From contig NZ_CP060140.1 of assembly GCF_022376295.1 (NCBI RefSeq), positions 248,001 to 312,000 of the forward strand: a DNA stretch of 64,000 nt. The letters are read 5' to 3'. The stretch is from Nodularia sphaerocarpa UHCC 0038 (GTDB lineage Bacteria > Cyanobacteriota > Cyanobacteriia > Cyanobacteriales > Nostocaceae). The notes beneath the pieces were generated by a model. It ran no database searches. It was not told where the DNA came from and saw nothing but the letters and a program-made list of their open reading frames with translations. How positions within the stretch are numbered: position 1 is the first letter of the stretch; every line of letters begins with the position of its first letter. Below are positions 17,725 to 27,399 of the stretch, in pieces. A program made the translations under genes and the position numbers.

Positions 17725-18481
17725 AGGTTTTTAACAATTAATAGTCTGGTAAGATAGCATTTCACTTTTTGGTATTAAAAAACCTCACCCCAACCCTCTC
17801 CTTAATAAGGAACCACCTGTACAGATAAGTTATGGAATTACCCCACCCTAACCCTCCCCTTGCAAAGGGGAGGGAATTAGATTTTCCGGTTTCCCCCCTT
17901 TCTAAGGGGGGATTAAGGGGGGTAAATCTAGGGTCTATGTTGATTGCCAAGATGTGTATACGGTAGTTGGTAAAAAGAGGGAGAACTTGATTAATTAGTT
18001 TAAGTAGGTGTAGTTAAAGAATATAGCGATTTCCACCTCTATAGGTACGGAAAGAATTATTCGACCACAGATAAACACAGATGATATAGTACCTAGCAGT
18101 GTAGGAAAGGCTATGAAAACAATAATGCTAATTTGAATTTAACTTGCAAATGATGCTTTTTTTTCTATCAGTGGGAGGAATCATTTTTTCAGCAGTCAGG
18201 TGCTTAGAGGTAGATGTATGTAAATTATTTAAGTGTTGGAGATTACAAGAATCAATAAGCCTAAATCACAAATATCTATCTGTAGGTTGTAATCAGAATG
18301 TAAATATTTTTTGTAAGATTAGTACGAGTGTTTTTAATATCCAATTCTGAAATAAATAGCTATAAAAATAAAAGGATAAATGCTCAGAAACAATAGGGCA
18401 GTAATTAGATAAATAGAAAAGAACAAATCACCAAATTAAATGTGAATTTGCCCTAAATCAACCGCTTAAGGAGTAAGGAAT
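17725..18481. repeat. Gene-free repeat region between glgX and the SDR gene
   Basis: Holds a C-rich palindromic composite (about 17783-17935) whose parts recur at 44450-44780, including CCCCACCCTAACCCTCCCCT and ATTTTCCGGTTTCCCCC. It also holds a 92-bp element at 18023-18114 with imperfect terminal inverted repeats (ATAGCGATTTCC / GGAAAGGCTAT), shared with 55547-55675. The rest is A+T-rich. Short frames here lack coding character. Confidence 0.75.
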
Positions 18482-19450
18482 ATGCCACGAGCGATTAAAA
18501 ATTCAGTCATCGTGATTACAGGTGCATCAAGCGGGATTGGACGTGCGACAGCGCTGGAGTTTGCCAAACAACGTGCTACTTTAGTGCTAGCAGCGCGAAA
18601 TGAAAAAGCTTTGGATGAAGTAGCCCAAGAATGCCAAGATTTGGGTGGAACTGCTTTAGCTGTGCGAACTGATGTCAGTAGAGAGTCAGCAGTTCAAGAT
18701 TTAGCACATCGTGCAGTTTCCAACTTTGGGCGAATTGATGTGTGGGTGAATAATGCCGCCGTCAGCTTATTTGCCCGCTTTGAGGAAGCACCCCCGGACG
18801 CTTTTCGACAAGTAATTGAAACAAATTTATTTGGTTACGTTTATGGTGCGCGTGCTGTTTTACCACACTTTCGTGAACAAGGTAGCGGTAATTTAATCAA
18901 TGTTTCTTCGGTGGTTGGCGCAACTGGTCAGGCATACACTAGTCCTTACACTATCAGTAAATATGCCATTCGTGGTCTTTCTGATTCTCTACGGATGGAA
19001 TTATATTTAGATAATGCCAGAGATATTCATGTCTGCACAGTTTTACCAGGTTCTATCGATACACCAATTTTTCAACACGCAGCTAATTACACTGGTCGCC
19101 AAACGAAGGCGATGAATCCTGTATATCCTGCGAAACAAGTAGCTGAGGCTATTGTGGGGTTAGTGGATAAACCAGAGCGAGAAATTGTGGTTGGTCAAGC
19201 TGTATACTTGATGCTTTTACAGAAAACCTTAGCGCCTGACTTTTTTGAACCGATGATGGCGAAGCAAGTTGATCAGGATCATTTTCAGGATCACAAACCA
19301 GCCGCGCAAACAGACGGTAATGTATTTGAGCCTATGCACGATTATACAGGCATCAGTGGTAATTGGCTGGGTACTGGCGGCATCACATCTCAAGATGTTT
19401 GGGATATGGCTAGAGAGACAGCACAAAAGATTGGTTTACCCCTTTCTTAA
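18482..19450 (+). CDS. SDR family oxidoreductase
   Basis: 322-residue short-chain dehydrogenase/reductase. The dinucleotide-binding motif TGASSGIGRA lies at residues 15-24, the NNAA motif near residue 89, the catalytic Ser in NVSSVVGA, and the Y-x-x-x-K pair in SPYTISKYAIRG. A long C-terminal extension beyond the usual 250 residues (from about residue 255) has no motif I recognise. AAGGAG precedes the ATG. It is the first gene of a plus-strand run with an alpha/beta hydrolase 22 bp downstream, suggesting one pathway. Substrate unknown. Confidence 0.9.
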   Translation: MPRAIKNSVIVITGASSGIGRATALEFAKQRATLVLAARNEKALDEVAQECQDLGGTALAVRTDVSRESAVQDLAHRAVSNFGRIDVWVNNAAVSLFARFEEAPPDAFRQVIETNLFGYVYGARAVLPHFREQGSGNLINVSSVVGATGQAYTSPYTISKYAIRGLSDSLRMELYLDNARDIHVCTVLPGSIDTPIFQHAANYTGRQTKAMNPVYPAKQVAEAIVGLVDKPEREIVVGQAVYLMLLQKTLAPDFFEPMMAKQVDQDHFQDHKPAAQTDGNVFEPMHDYTGISGNWLGTGGITSQDVWDMARETAQKIGLPLS

Positions 19451-19472
19451 AGCAGAGACTCCCCCAAAAAAT

Positions 19473-20264
19473 ATGAGCCTACATAAAGGGAGATTGCAGA
19501 GTCAATATACCATCGTTGATGGTTTATCGATGCACTCGCGGGTATCAGCCAAACCAGTAGATGCGCCCGTAGTGATTTTAGTGCATGGACTTGTGGTTTC
19601 CAGTAGTTACATGATGCCGACTGCGGAATTACTAGCGCCTGATTACCGAGTATACGCACCAGATTTTCCGGGTTACGGTAAAAGCGACAAACCACGGCAC
19701 ACACTGGAATTACCAGAATTGGCAGATAGTTTGTGTAAATGGATGGATGCAGTGGGCATTGAACGCGCCACTATGTTGGGTAATTCCTTTGGTTGTCAGA
19801 TTATAGTTGAATTTGCTGTGCGTTATGGCGATCGCATCGAAAGAGCAATATTACAAGGGCCAACCATTGACCGCCACGCCCGCACCTTACCCCAGCAGAT
19901 GTGGCGTTTACTCCTCAATTCTCCCCTAGAAGACCCATCCCAGGCTCCTCTGCAAGCATACGATTACTGGGTAGCTGGATGGACGCGCAGCTTTCGTACT
20001 GTCCAAATAGCCCTCGCAGACCGCATCGAAGACAAACTACCGTATATGCACGTACCCACATTAGTTGTACGTGGCAAAGAAGACCCCGTTGTGCCGCAAC
20101 AGTGGGCGGAGGAAGTAGTGCATCTTTTACCTAATGCTCGACTCGTAGTCATTCCCGGTGGAGGACATACCCTAAATTACAGCAGACCCCTAGAATTAAC
20201 CCGCGTCACTCGCGCCTTCATAGAAGCTAAAGACCTCCAAACAAAAAAACACGAAATCACCTAA
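19473..20264 (+). CDS. Alpha/beta hydrolase
   Basis: 263-residue alpha/beta-hydrolase fold protein. It has the oxyanion-hole motif LVHGLVVSSSYM (about residues 38-49), the nucleophile elbow GNSFGC (G-x-S-x-G, about 108-113) and a C-terminal catalytic His in GGGHTLNYSR. VRGKEDPVVP supplies the likely acid. The frame is open far upstream through the SDR gene, but the alignable hydrolase begins at the ATG at 19473. It probably acts in the cytoplasm on an ester or a carbon-carbon bond in the pathway of the preceding SDR. The exact substrate cannot be inferred. Confidence 0.88.
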   Translation: MSLHKGRLQSQYTIVDGLSMHSRVSAKPVDAPVVILVHGLVVSSSYMMPTAELLAPDYRVYAPDFPGYGKSDKPRHTLELPELADSLCKWMDAVGIERATMLGNSFGCQIIVEFAVRYGDRIERAILQGPTIDRHARTLPQQMWRLLLNSPLEDPSQAPLQAYDYWVAGWTRSFRTVQIALADRIEDKLPYMHVPTLVVRGKEDPVVPQQWAEEVVHLLPNARLVVIPGGGHTLNYSRPLELTRVTRAFIEAKDLQTKKHEIT

Positions 20265-20306
20265 CACAAAAAACCTCACTTCGACAAGCTCAGTGACCAC
20301 TCAAAA

Positions 20307-20346
20307 TCTCCTTCCTCTGTGTCCTCTGCGCCTCTGCGGTTCGTTT
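20307..20346. repeat. CTCTGTG/CTCTGCG dispersed repeat
   Basis: A pyrimidine-rich unit (CTCTGTGTCCTCTGCGCCTC) ends directly at the ribosome site (CAGGAG) of the next gene. Same family as the treZ/treY repeats, so the 5' leader of the downstream gene is partly repeat DNA. Confidence 0.7.
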
Positions 20347-20359
20347 CAGGAGAAATTAA

Positions 20360-21796
20360 ATGCAAACGCCCATATATAATCGAATGTTGGCTTCCTTCAT
20401 GGCACAATTGAGGCTTGCTCCGCCTTACATTGCCGGATTTGACTCTGGTACAGCCATGCTCCGCGCCACTGCTGCTTACTTGCGCGGAGAAGATTTTCCG
20501 GGAATGGGGACATTACCGCCTGCTATAGAGCCAATTGCCACTGTTCTGAATCAGTTACCTCGACAAGCTAAAGAATTAATTTATACAGTTAGTAGTGCAG
20601 GGGAATCGATCCCGCCAGAACGATTGGGAGATGTCAGTTCAGAGGTAGTCTCAGAGTGGATGGTCAATGAATATCCCCAAAATGAGTATCAAGCTGTAGC
20701 AATTGGTTCAGCGAGTGGGGCGCTGGTGCATCTGTGTGCGGCGTTGGGTATGCCTTGGCTACCCCAAACTTTTCTGATTCCGGTGCTGTATCCGGAATTG
20801 CATCCCGATGAGCCAAAAAAGGCGATGGAGTGGGGTAGACAGAAAGCCCAGCCCCTTCTGGATGCCAATCCTGACCTGCAATTACATCATATGTATGACC
20901 CCAGTCAAGACCGTTTGACTTTGCGGGGAATGACTTATTTTAGAGTAAAATATTTGCGTCTGAGTTCAGCATACAAGCGCTTTTTAGAAAAGAATTTACC
21001 TAGAGGTGGGACGATTTTTTTAGTTGAGTGTGAGCGAACTTGGCCGACAACGAGAATCGGCGATCGCCATTTTTTCCAGTTTGGGGCGTTGGGTGGAGCG
21101 ACACCAGAAGAATACCATAATGGCAGCGAGCGTGTCACTCATTACTTAGAGAAATATCAGTCACATCGGCGACATTGGGACGCACCAACACCAGATGGAG
21201 AAACACCAGAAGCAGAATGGGGTTTTGAAGCTAGTTTACGGCAGGATGTGGAAAATTTTGCACGCGATCGCGGTTATCATATCCGGCGAATTATCTTTAA
21301 ACAACCAGAACACCTGAGTCCTTTCGTTGCAGAATTTTATCGTTGGTGGTACAAACAACGGGGAATCATTGCTAATCGGTTATTAGTAGAGTCTTTCATT
21401 TTACTAGAACCCATGTGGACTTTACGTACTGGCTCAGTCCCATTCTGGATGAAGTTTAACATGGAACCTTCCCTCAATTGGATTAAAGATTATCTCGGCA
21501 AAGCTGACATCTATGATGAAATTTTCATGATTCTTTTTTCTCATGGCGTGGAATCAGTGGGTTTACCTACCATCGCCCAATGGCGCGAAGTCTTCAAATA
21601 TGCACGCCAGCGCGGTGAATTTATCGGGATGGTAGAAGCAGATTTTCCCCGAAATTTCGCGACATTAATTCGTTATTATACCGACCTGAAGCGGACTATC
21701 TCAGCCCGTTATCCCGTCCCAGGTAGTCTGAGTTTAGAACGCTTAGACCAGTTTATTGCAGAAACAGGCGATCGCTTTCCCGTACAATGGCAATAA
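20360..21796 (+). CDS. Unknown protein in SDR/hydrolase cluster
   Basis: 478-residue protein that I do not recognise. It has no signal peptide and no convincing membrane segment, although AIGSASGALVHLCAALGMPW (about 115-134) is a hydrophobic, small-residue-rich turn that could be a ligand loop. Segments rich in Trp, Tyr and Arg follow (ECERTWPTTRIGDRHFFQF; FVAEFYRWWYKQRG), which is enzyme-like. It starts behind a CAGGAG site, 95 bp after the hydrolase gene and 88 bp before the ABC ATPase gene, on the same strand. It may take part in the same pathway, but no function is assigned. Confidence 0.7.
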   Translation: MQTPIYNRMLASFMAQLRLAPPYIAGFDSGTAMLRATAAYLRGEDFPGMGTLPPAIEPIATVLNQLPRQAKELIYTVSSAGESIPPERLGDVSSEVVSEWMVNEYPQNEYQAVAIGSASGALVHLCAALGMPWLPQTFLIPVLYPELHPDEPKKAMEWGRQKAQPLLDANPDLQLHHMYDPSQDRLTLRGMTYFRVKYLRLSSAYKRFLEKNLPRGGTIFLVECERTWPTTRIGDRHFFQFGALGGATPEEYHNGSERVTHYLEKYQSHRRHWDAPTPDGETPEAEWGFEASLRQDVENFARDRGYHIRRIIFKQPEHLSPFVAEFYRWWYKQRGIIANRLLVESFILLEPMWTLRTGSVPFWMKFNMEPSLNWIKDYLGKADIYDEIFMILFSHGVESVGLPTIAQWREVFKYARQRGEFIGMVEADFPRNFATLIRYYTDLKRTISARYPVPGSLSLERLDQFIAETGDRFPVQWQ

Positions 21797-21884
21797 AATC
21801 AGCTGAAATTTCCGAAATAAAACTGACAAAAGCTGTATACAAAGGATATGTTAGTATTTTAACAACAGTCTGACTGTAGCAGCT

Positions 21885-22835
21885 ATGGTAAAAGAATTAG
21901 CGATTCGTACCTGTGGATTAACGAAGCAATTTGAACGACACGTTGCTGTTAATGATGTTGATTTAGAAATTCCATCTGGTGAAGTTTATGGATTAATAGG
22001 TCCCAATGGTGCTGGTAAAACAAGTCTGATCAGAATGTTGGCTGCTGCGGAAGAACCAACGATGGGTGAGATTTATATTAACGGCGATCGCCTACGACTT
22101 GACAAGAGTAACTCAAGCATCAAGCGTCACTTGGGATACTTACCAGATGACTATCCCCTATACGAAGATTTAACCGTCTGGGATTATTTAGATTATTTTG
22201 CGCGGTTGTATCGTTTGCGGGAACCACGGCGAACTCAACGCTTACATGAAGTTTTAGAACTCATACAACTGGGAAATAAACGTCACAGTTTAATTTCTAC
22301 CCTATCGCGGGGGATGAAACAGCGTTTGAGTTTAGCGCGAACGATTATTCATGAACCCATTTTACTACTTTTAGATGAGCCTGTTTCTGGGCTTGACCCC
22401 ATTGCGAGAATGCAGTTTCGGCAAATTATCAAATCTTTGCAAGAAGCAGGGATGACAATTTTAATTTCTTCCCATGTTCTCAGTGATTTAGCCGAACTCT
22501 GTACTTCTATCGGAATTATGGAGTTGGGTTTTTTAGTGGAAAGTGCTTCACTACAAGAACTTTACCAACGCCTTTCTCAGCAACAAATTATTTTATCAAC
22601 TCTGGGGAGTTTAAAATCGCTGGAAAGTGAATTAAAAAATTATCCCTTGGTGAAAGAATGGGAGAAAATAGTCGGAACAAACAGCTTGCGAGTCAATTTT
22701 TCTGGTACACAACAAGATTGTGCTGATTTATTGCGATCGCTCATTGTAGCAGGTATTCCCATCACTGATTTTCACTGCACTCAAGAAGACTTAGAAAGTA
22801 TATTCTTGAAACTGGGACACAAACAAGCCTCTTGA
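21885..22835 (+). CDS. ABC transporter ATP-binding protein
   Basis: 316-residue cytoplasmic ATPase of an ABC transporter. Walker A is GPNGAGKTS (about residues 39-47), the signature is LSRGMKQR (about 141-148), Walker B is LLLLDEPVSGLDP (about 161-173), and the H-loop is in ISSHVLSDLAE. The roughly 90-residue C-terminal extension is typical of ATPases from ABC-2 exporters. The stop is followed at once by the permease gene. The single ATPase presumably energises the two permeases downstream. Confidence 0.93.
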   Translation: MVKELAIRTCGLTKQFERHVAVNDVDLEIPSGEVYGLIGPNGAGKTSLIRMLAAAEEPTMGEIYINGDRLRLDKSNSSIKRHLGYLPDDYPLYEDLTVWDYLDYFARLYRLREPRRTQRLHEVLELIQLGNKRHSLISTLSRGMKQRLSLARTIIHEPILLLLDEPVSGLDPIARMQFRQIIKSLQEAGMTILISSHVLSDLAELCTSIGIMELGFLVESASLQELYQRLSQQQIILSTLGSLKSLESELKNYPLVKEWEKIVGTNSLRVNFSGTQQDCADLLRSLIVAGIPITDFHCTQEDLESIFLKLGHKQAS

Positions 22836-22877
22836 TTGATCAAGAATAATCACTGTTTATTTTTGGAGTTGCTAATT

Positions 22878-24395
22878 ATGCTGAATCTCAAGTACAAACT
22901 AGGCGAATTAAACCCTCAATTATTCCGAGAAATTAAAGGACGCTTAAAAAAATTCAATGTTTTGTTAGTAGCATTTATATCTTTTGTATTTCAGTTGGTA
23001 TTCTTCGTATTTGCCCTAGACGGGGAATTGCAACTTATTTATAATTGGCTCAGTGTGATGGCAATAATTGCCATTTTAATCTGTGGAACCTATGCACTCA
23101 TCAATGATTTAGCTACCGAAGAACGGCGAAACACACTAAATTTTATTCGTCTGAGTCCCCAATCATCTCAAAGTATTCTTTTTGGTAAAATGCTGGGAGT
23201 TCCCATCCTGGGGAATATCTTCATATTACTGGCAATTCCTTTCCATGTATGGTTAGGTGTAAATGCAAAATTGCCCTTGAATCAAATTTTGTTTTTTTAT
23301 GTGATTTTGTTTGCTGCTAGTATTTTCTACTATAGTAGCGCATTACTATTTAGTTTAGTAGGTTCTTGGTTAGGTCGTTCTCAAGCTTGGTTAGGAAGTG
23401 GCTTCCTCACCCTGTTTTTCATCTTGACTCAGAAAGATTTGCATGGTGACGTAGCAGAGATTCCAGCAGTATTCAGGCTAATTAATCCCCAATATTTTAT
23501 TCCTGATTCTACCAGCCGTTTCATGTTTGCTGATTTGCATTGGTTCGGTCTACCATTAGGAAAGAGTTTTACCATTACAGCCGGCTTTAGTTTATTGGTT
23601 TACTCCATTGGAATTTACTTTATTTGGCAATCTATAGAACGTTGCTATCATGCGCCTAATGTCACAATGTTGAGTAAAAAGCAGAGTTATTTACTCACGA
23701 CTAGCTTTACAGCGATTACGTTAGGATGCTTCAATACTCTAGATGCAGAAGCTTTATTCATTTTAATATTTTTGAACTTTGGGCTGTTTTTCTATCTGAT
23801 TGCTGCACTTACGCCGAATCGCCAAACCCTACAAGATTGGGCGAGATATCAGCACATTTATAGTGTGAAACATCCCGGTAAGCACAAGTTAGTTAAGGAT
23901 TTAATTTGGGGTGAAAAAAGTCCGGCTTTACTGGCGATCGCCATCAATGCTTTAATTGCTCTTACCAGTTTAAGTGCATTTATTGCTATTGCATCGAGTC
24001 AGGGAGTTGACAAACTTAATGCTTTAGCATCTCTCATTTTCACCTTTAGTTTAGTGGTTATCTATGCAGCCATAGCCCAACTACTTTTATTCATGAAAAA
24101 TGAGCAGAGACTATTATATACTAATACCACCCTGGCTGCTCTAATTATCTTGCCACCGATGTTTTTATCTCTTTGGTCTTCCCATCCTGGAAACATAACT
24201 TTACTGTGGTTTTTCTCTATCTTTGCACCAACGATGTTCTTATTCCCACCAGCAAACGCTTCTTTAGGTGCAATGGTTCCTATTCTCGCCATTCTAGGAC
24301 AAGCAGGTATTTTAAGTTTATTGGTGTTCCAAATCAAGCGCCAATTGCAAAAAGCCGGAGAGTCAGCAACAAAGACATTATTAACACCAAATTAG
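22878..24395 (+). CDS. ABC transporter permease, copy 1
   Basis: 505-residue polytopic membrane protein. A short cytoplasmic N-terminus (LKYKLGELNPQLFREIKGRL) is followed by about ten to twelve hydrophobic segments. The cytoplasmic loop after the second segment has NDLATEERRNTLNFIRLSPQ, which probably contacts the ATPase as in other ABC-2 permeases. I start at the ATG at 22878 behind TTTGGAGTT. A TTG directly after the ATPase stop also opens the frame. It is a close paralogue of the next gene, so the two probably form the membrane dimer. Confidence 0.82.
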   Translation: MLNLKYKLGELNPQLFREIKGRLKKFNVLLVAFISFVFQLVFFVFALDGELQLIYNWLSVMAIIAILICGTYALINDLATEERRNTLNFIRLSPQSSQSILFGKMLGVPILGNIFILLAIPFHVWLGVNAKLPLNQILFFYVILFAASIFYYSSALLFSLVGSWLGRSQAWLGSGFLTLFFILTQKDLHGDVAEIPAVFRLINPQYFIPDSTSRFMFADLHWFGLPLGKSFTITAGFSLLVYSIGIYFIWQSIERCYHAPNVTMLSKKQSYLLTTSFTAITLGCFNTLDAEALFILIFLNFGLFFYLIAALTPNRQTLQDWARYQHIYSVKHPGKHKLVKDLIWGEKSPALLAIAINALIALTSLSAFIAIASSQGVDKLNALASLIFTFSLVVIYAAIAQLLLFMKNEQRLLYTNTTLAALIILPPMFLSLWSSHPGNITLLWFFSIFAPTMFLFPPANASLGAMVPILAILGQAGILSLLVFQIKRQLQKAGESATKTLLTPN

Positions 24396-24516
24396 CAGTG
24401 GACTGATTTTTAATGCAGTTCAAAAAGGCTGAGAAAGTATTTTTGTGAAGTAAGGACACAAAAAAGCCTGTTCACCAGTCAAGAATTATAAATATCTATT
24501 TTTGGAGTTGTCAATT

Positions 24517-26199
24517 ATGCTCAATATCAAGTACAAACTAGGGGAATTAAACCCTCAGTTATTACGAGAACTTAAAGGGCGGTTAAAAATTCGCAACGCT
24601 TTGTTAGCAATATCTACATCTTTGCTTGGTCAGTTTATACTCTTCATGGGTTTTCAAGCCAAACTGCCGCAAACCCCTATCCAATGGCCAGATACTAACA
24701 CCTATTGCACAGGTGAATCTGGATATAATAATATACCAAAATGTGTTTTGGATAATTATGGTCATGTAATTATCAACTGGCAATTATGGTATCAAGATGT
24801 TTTTCATTTGCTCAGTTTTATGGCAATTTTTGCCATGTTAGTTGCTGGAACCTATTTACTCATCAATGATTTAGCCACCGAAGAACGGCGAGATACACTC
24901 AATTTTATTCGTCTGAGTCCCCAATCTCCCCAAAGTATTCTCTTGGGTAAAATGCTGGGTGTTCCCATCCTTTTGTATGTGGTAATATTGCTGGCAATTC
25001 CTTTACATTTTTGGTTGGGTTTGAATGCAAAAATCCCCTTGAATCAGATTTTGACTTTTTATGTGATTTTGCTCGCTGCTAGTATTTTGTACTACAGTGG
25101 CGCATTACTCTTTGGCTTAATAGGTTCTTGGTTAGGTGGTTTTCAATCTTGGTTAGGAAGCGCGTTTGTTTTAGTTTTTCTGGTATTAAATCAGGAGGAT
25201 TTACTCAGCGAAGAAACAGCAGTTACCAGTCCATTGATAGCACTGAGGCTAATTATTCCACAAAGTTTTATTCCTAATTCTGACAGCAGTTTAAGCCTAG
25301 CTGATTTGCATTGGTTCGGTTTACCATTAGGAAATAGTTTAGCCATGATCATCGGCTTTACTTTATTGATTTACTTCATGGGAATTTACTTTATCTGGCA
25401 ATCTCTACAGCGCTGCTATCGTGATCCCAATGCTACAATGTTGAGTAAACAGCAGAGTTATTTACTAACCACTAGCTTTACAATTATTACTTTAGGATGC
25501 GCCAATTTGCAAAACGCACTGATGAAAAGTGGTTATTATTCAGATATAAAGGACAATTTGCTCTTTTTAATGTGTTTGAATTTTTGGCTATTTTTATATC
25601 TGATTGCGGCGCTGATGCCGAATCGCCAAACCCTACAAGATTGGGCTAGATATCAGCACATTTATCGGGTTAATCATCCAGGGAAACGCAAGTTAGTCAA
25701 GGATTTAGTTTGGGGTGAAAAAAGTCCGGGTGTACTGGCGATCGCCATCAATGCTTTAATTGTTGTTACCAGTATAAGTGTATGGCTTTTTGTGCCATCG
25801 AGTCATGGAGGAAGTAAAATTAGTGCTTTTGCAGCTTTAATTTTTGCATTTAGTTTAGTAATTATCTATGCAGCCTTAGCCCAACTACTTTTATTCATGA
25901 AAAATGAGCAGCGATTATTATGGACTAATGGTATTGTCGGTGCTGTAATTATCTTACCACCGATTGTTTTATTCATGTTGTTTTCCGATCCTAGTAACCA
26001 AAGTTTCCTGTGGTTCTTTTCTATAGTTGCACCATCGATATTTTTATTTCCACCAACTAATTATTCCTTAAATACAATCGCTTCTTTTTTCGCAATTGTG
26101 ATACACGCAGGTATTTTAAGTTTATTGCTGTTCCAAACCAAGCGCCAATTGCAGAAAGCCGGAGAGTCAGCAACAAAGGCACTATTAACACCAAATTAG
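24517..26199 (+). CDS. ABC transporter permease, copy 2
   Basis: 560-residue paralogue of the preceding permease, alignable almost end to end (LKYKLGELNPQL / IKYKLGELNPQL; NDLATEERRDTLNFIRLSPQ; LQDWARYQHIY in both). The main difference is an insertion of about 50 residues after the first membrane segment (about 45-95), with two cysteines (CTGESGYNNIPKC). It would face the outside and could form a disulfide. The leader with TTTGGAGTT is duplicated too, so the duplication unit includes the ribosome site. No second ATPase accompanies it. Confidence 0.82.
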   Translation: MLNIKYKLGELNPQLLRELKGRLKIRNALLAISTSLLGQFILFMGFQAKLPQTPIQWPDTNTYCTGESGYNNIPKCVLDNYGHVIINWQLWYQDVFHLLSFMAIFAMLVAGTYLLINDLATEERRDTLNFIRLSPQSPQSILLGKMLGVPILLYVVILLAIPLHFWLGLNAKIPLNQILTFYVILLAASILYYSGALLFGLIGSWLGGFQSWLGSAFVLVFLVLNQEDLLSEETAVTSPLIALRLIIPQSFIPNSDSSLSLADLHWFGLPLGNSLAMIIGFTLLIYFMGIYFIWQSLQRCYRDPNATMLSKQQSYLLTTSFTIITLGCANLQNALMKSGYYSDIKDNLLFLMCLNFWLFLYLIAALMPNRQTLQDWARYQHIYRVNHPGKRKLVKDLVWGEKSPGVLAIAINALIVVTSISVWLFVPSSHGGSKISAFAALIFAFSLVIIYAALAQLLLFMKNEQRLLWTNGIVGAVIILPPIVLFMLFSDPSNQSFLWFFSIVAPSIFLFPPTNYSLNTIASFFAIVIHAGILSLLLFQTKRQLQKAGESATKALLTPN

Positions 26200-26236
26200 A
26201 GACTGAAAAATTAAAAAACAGCCCAAAATTTCTTGT

Positions 26237-26260
26237 GGGATGGGTGTCCCCACCCGTCCC
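26237..26260. repeat. GGGATGGGTG palindrome
   Basis: A 24-bp near-perfect palindrome (GGGATGGGTGTC / CCCACCCGTCCC) lies between the convergent permease and glycosyltransferase genes. It could serve as a bidirectional hairpin, but no clear T-run follows. Confidence 0.5.
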
Positions 26261-26269
26261 CTCATCTTC

Positions 26270-27379
26270 TTATTTCCCAGCTAAAACTTCTTTTTTGGCG
26301 AACATTTTCGAGACATTGTAGTTCGTGGCTAATTCGTGGTATAATTTAACAGTTTCTTCATTCACCCGCTCCGCACTGAAACGCTGTAAATTTTCTTGGG
26401 CGCGAGATTTCCACTTATGTAACTCTACAGAATCTCTGAGCAATTGTGTCAAAGCCGTGGCTAAAGTTTGACTATCTTGAGGTGGAACTAAAATACCAGC
26501 TTGACGATTATCTAAAGTTTCCGGGATACCGTCTACATCGCTGGCGATAATAGCACAACCTGCTTCCCGCGCCTCTGTTAGCACCAAACCAAAGGATTCG
26601 CAGTGTGAAGCCAAAACAAAAATATCCGTTGCTAGCATATAGCGTTGCGGTTCTGGCTGGAAACCTGCAAAATGAATGCGATCGCTATAAACTGTATTTT
26701 GCGCCATCATTTCAAACATAGCACGGTCTGGCCCGTCTCCGACTAAGTATAGATGTGCGTCGGGAAATTCCGCCGCAATTTTGCTAAAAGCTGTAATTAA
26801 CTCCACAATTCCTTTGCGGGTATACATCCCCGCCACAGTGGTAATTGCTGGACGCTGTAGGGGTAATGGTTGGTAATCTTCAATCCTAGGATGTCGGGGA
26901 CTGTTTAATGTACCGTTGGATATCACCCGCAGCTTGTTCTTTGGTATACCACGCCGCATCATTGAGTCAGCTACTGCATGACTAACTGCAATTACCCGAT
27001 CCGCCAATCCCATCAGTACGGAACTACGCTGAAACTCGTTATGTACTGTAGAAACTAAAGCGTAATTATAGCAGCCTTTGCACATCCGGGCTAGTACAAC
27101 CCCTGTCATCATGTGTGCATGGACAATATCTGGCTGAAATTCTGGCAAAATCTGCCGATAACCCCAAGCCGATTTGAGAATATTTAGGGGTTCCCTAGAC
27201 TGATTTAATTGCCAATGTCTGACATTATGAGATGCTAATAATGTCTCATATTCTCCGCCATCTGAGATCACAGCCACAGTATGACCATCTTGACTTTGTA
27301 AACAAGCTAAATCTACTGCTACATTGACAATTCCATTCCCAATTTTCTGCACGTGGTTGATAATATGTAAAATCCGCAT
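26270..27379 (-). CDS. Glycosyltransferase family 4 protein
   Basis: 369-residue GT-B glycosyltransferase of the GT4 kind. The N-terminal Rossmann domain begins MRILHIINHVQKIGNG. The C-terminal donor-binding domain has GMYTRKGIVELI, YLVGDGPDRAMFE, FAGFQP and the E-x7-E type site SHCESFGLVLTEAREAG. It transfers a sugar from a nucleotide donor, most likely for a surface or exopolysaccharide. GAGGAG precedes the ATG. The PIG-L gene lies 20 bp upstream on the same strand, so the pair is probably an operon. Donor and acceptor unknown. Confidence 0.9.
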   Translation of the reverse strand: MRILHIINHVQKIGNGIVNVAVDLACLQSQDGHTVAVISDGGEYETLLASHNVRHWQLNQSREPLNILKSAWGYRQILPEFQPDIVHAHMMTGVVLARMCKGCYNYALVSTVHNEFQRSSVLMGLADRVIAVSHAVADSMMRRGIPKNKLRVISNGTLNSPRHPRIEDYQPLPLQRPAITTVAGMYTRKGIVELITAFSKIAAEFPDAHLYLVGDGPDRAMFEMMAQNTVYSDRIHFAGFQPEPQRYMLATDIFVLASHCESFGLVLTEAREAGCAIIASDVDGIPETLDNRQAGILVPPQDSQTLATALTQLLRDSVELHKWKSRAQENLQRFSAERVNEETVKLYHELATNYNVSKMFAKKEVLAGK

Positions 27380-27399
27380 ACATTTTTTCTCCTCAGCAG

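Noticed and set aside
17762..17950. 62-codon minus-strand frame
   Set aside because: Lies wholly in repeat DNA shared with the 44-kb composite; no coding character.
18144..18350. 68-codon plus-strand frame
   Set aside because: No ribosome site, irregular composition with many Cys and Phe from A+T-rich DNA, and no family resemblance.
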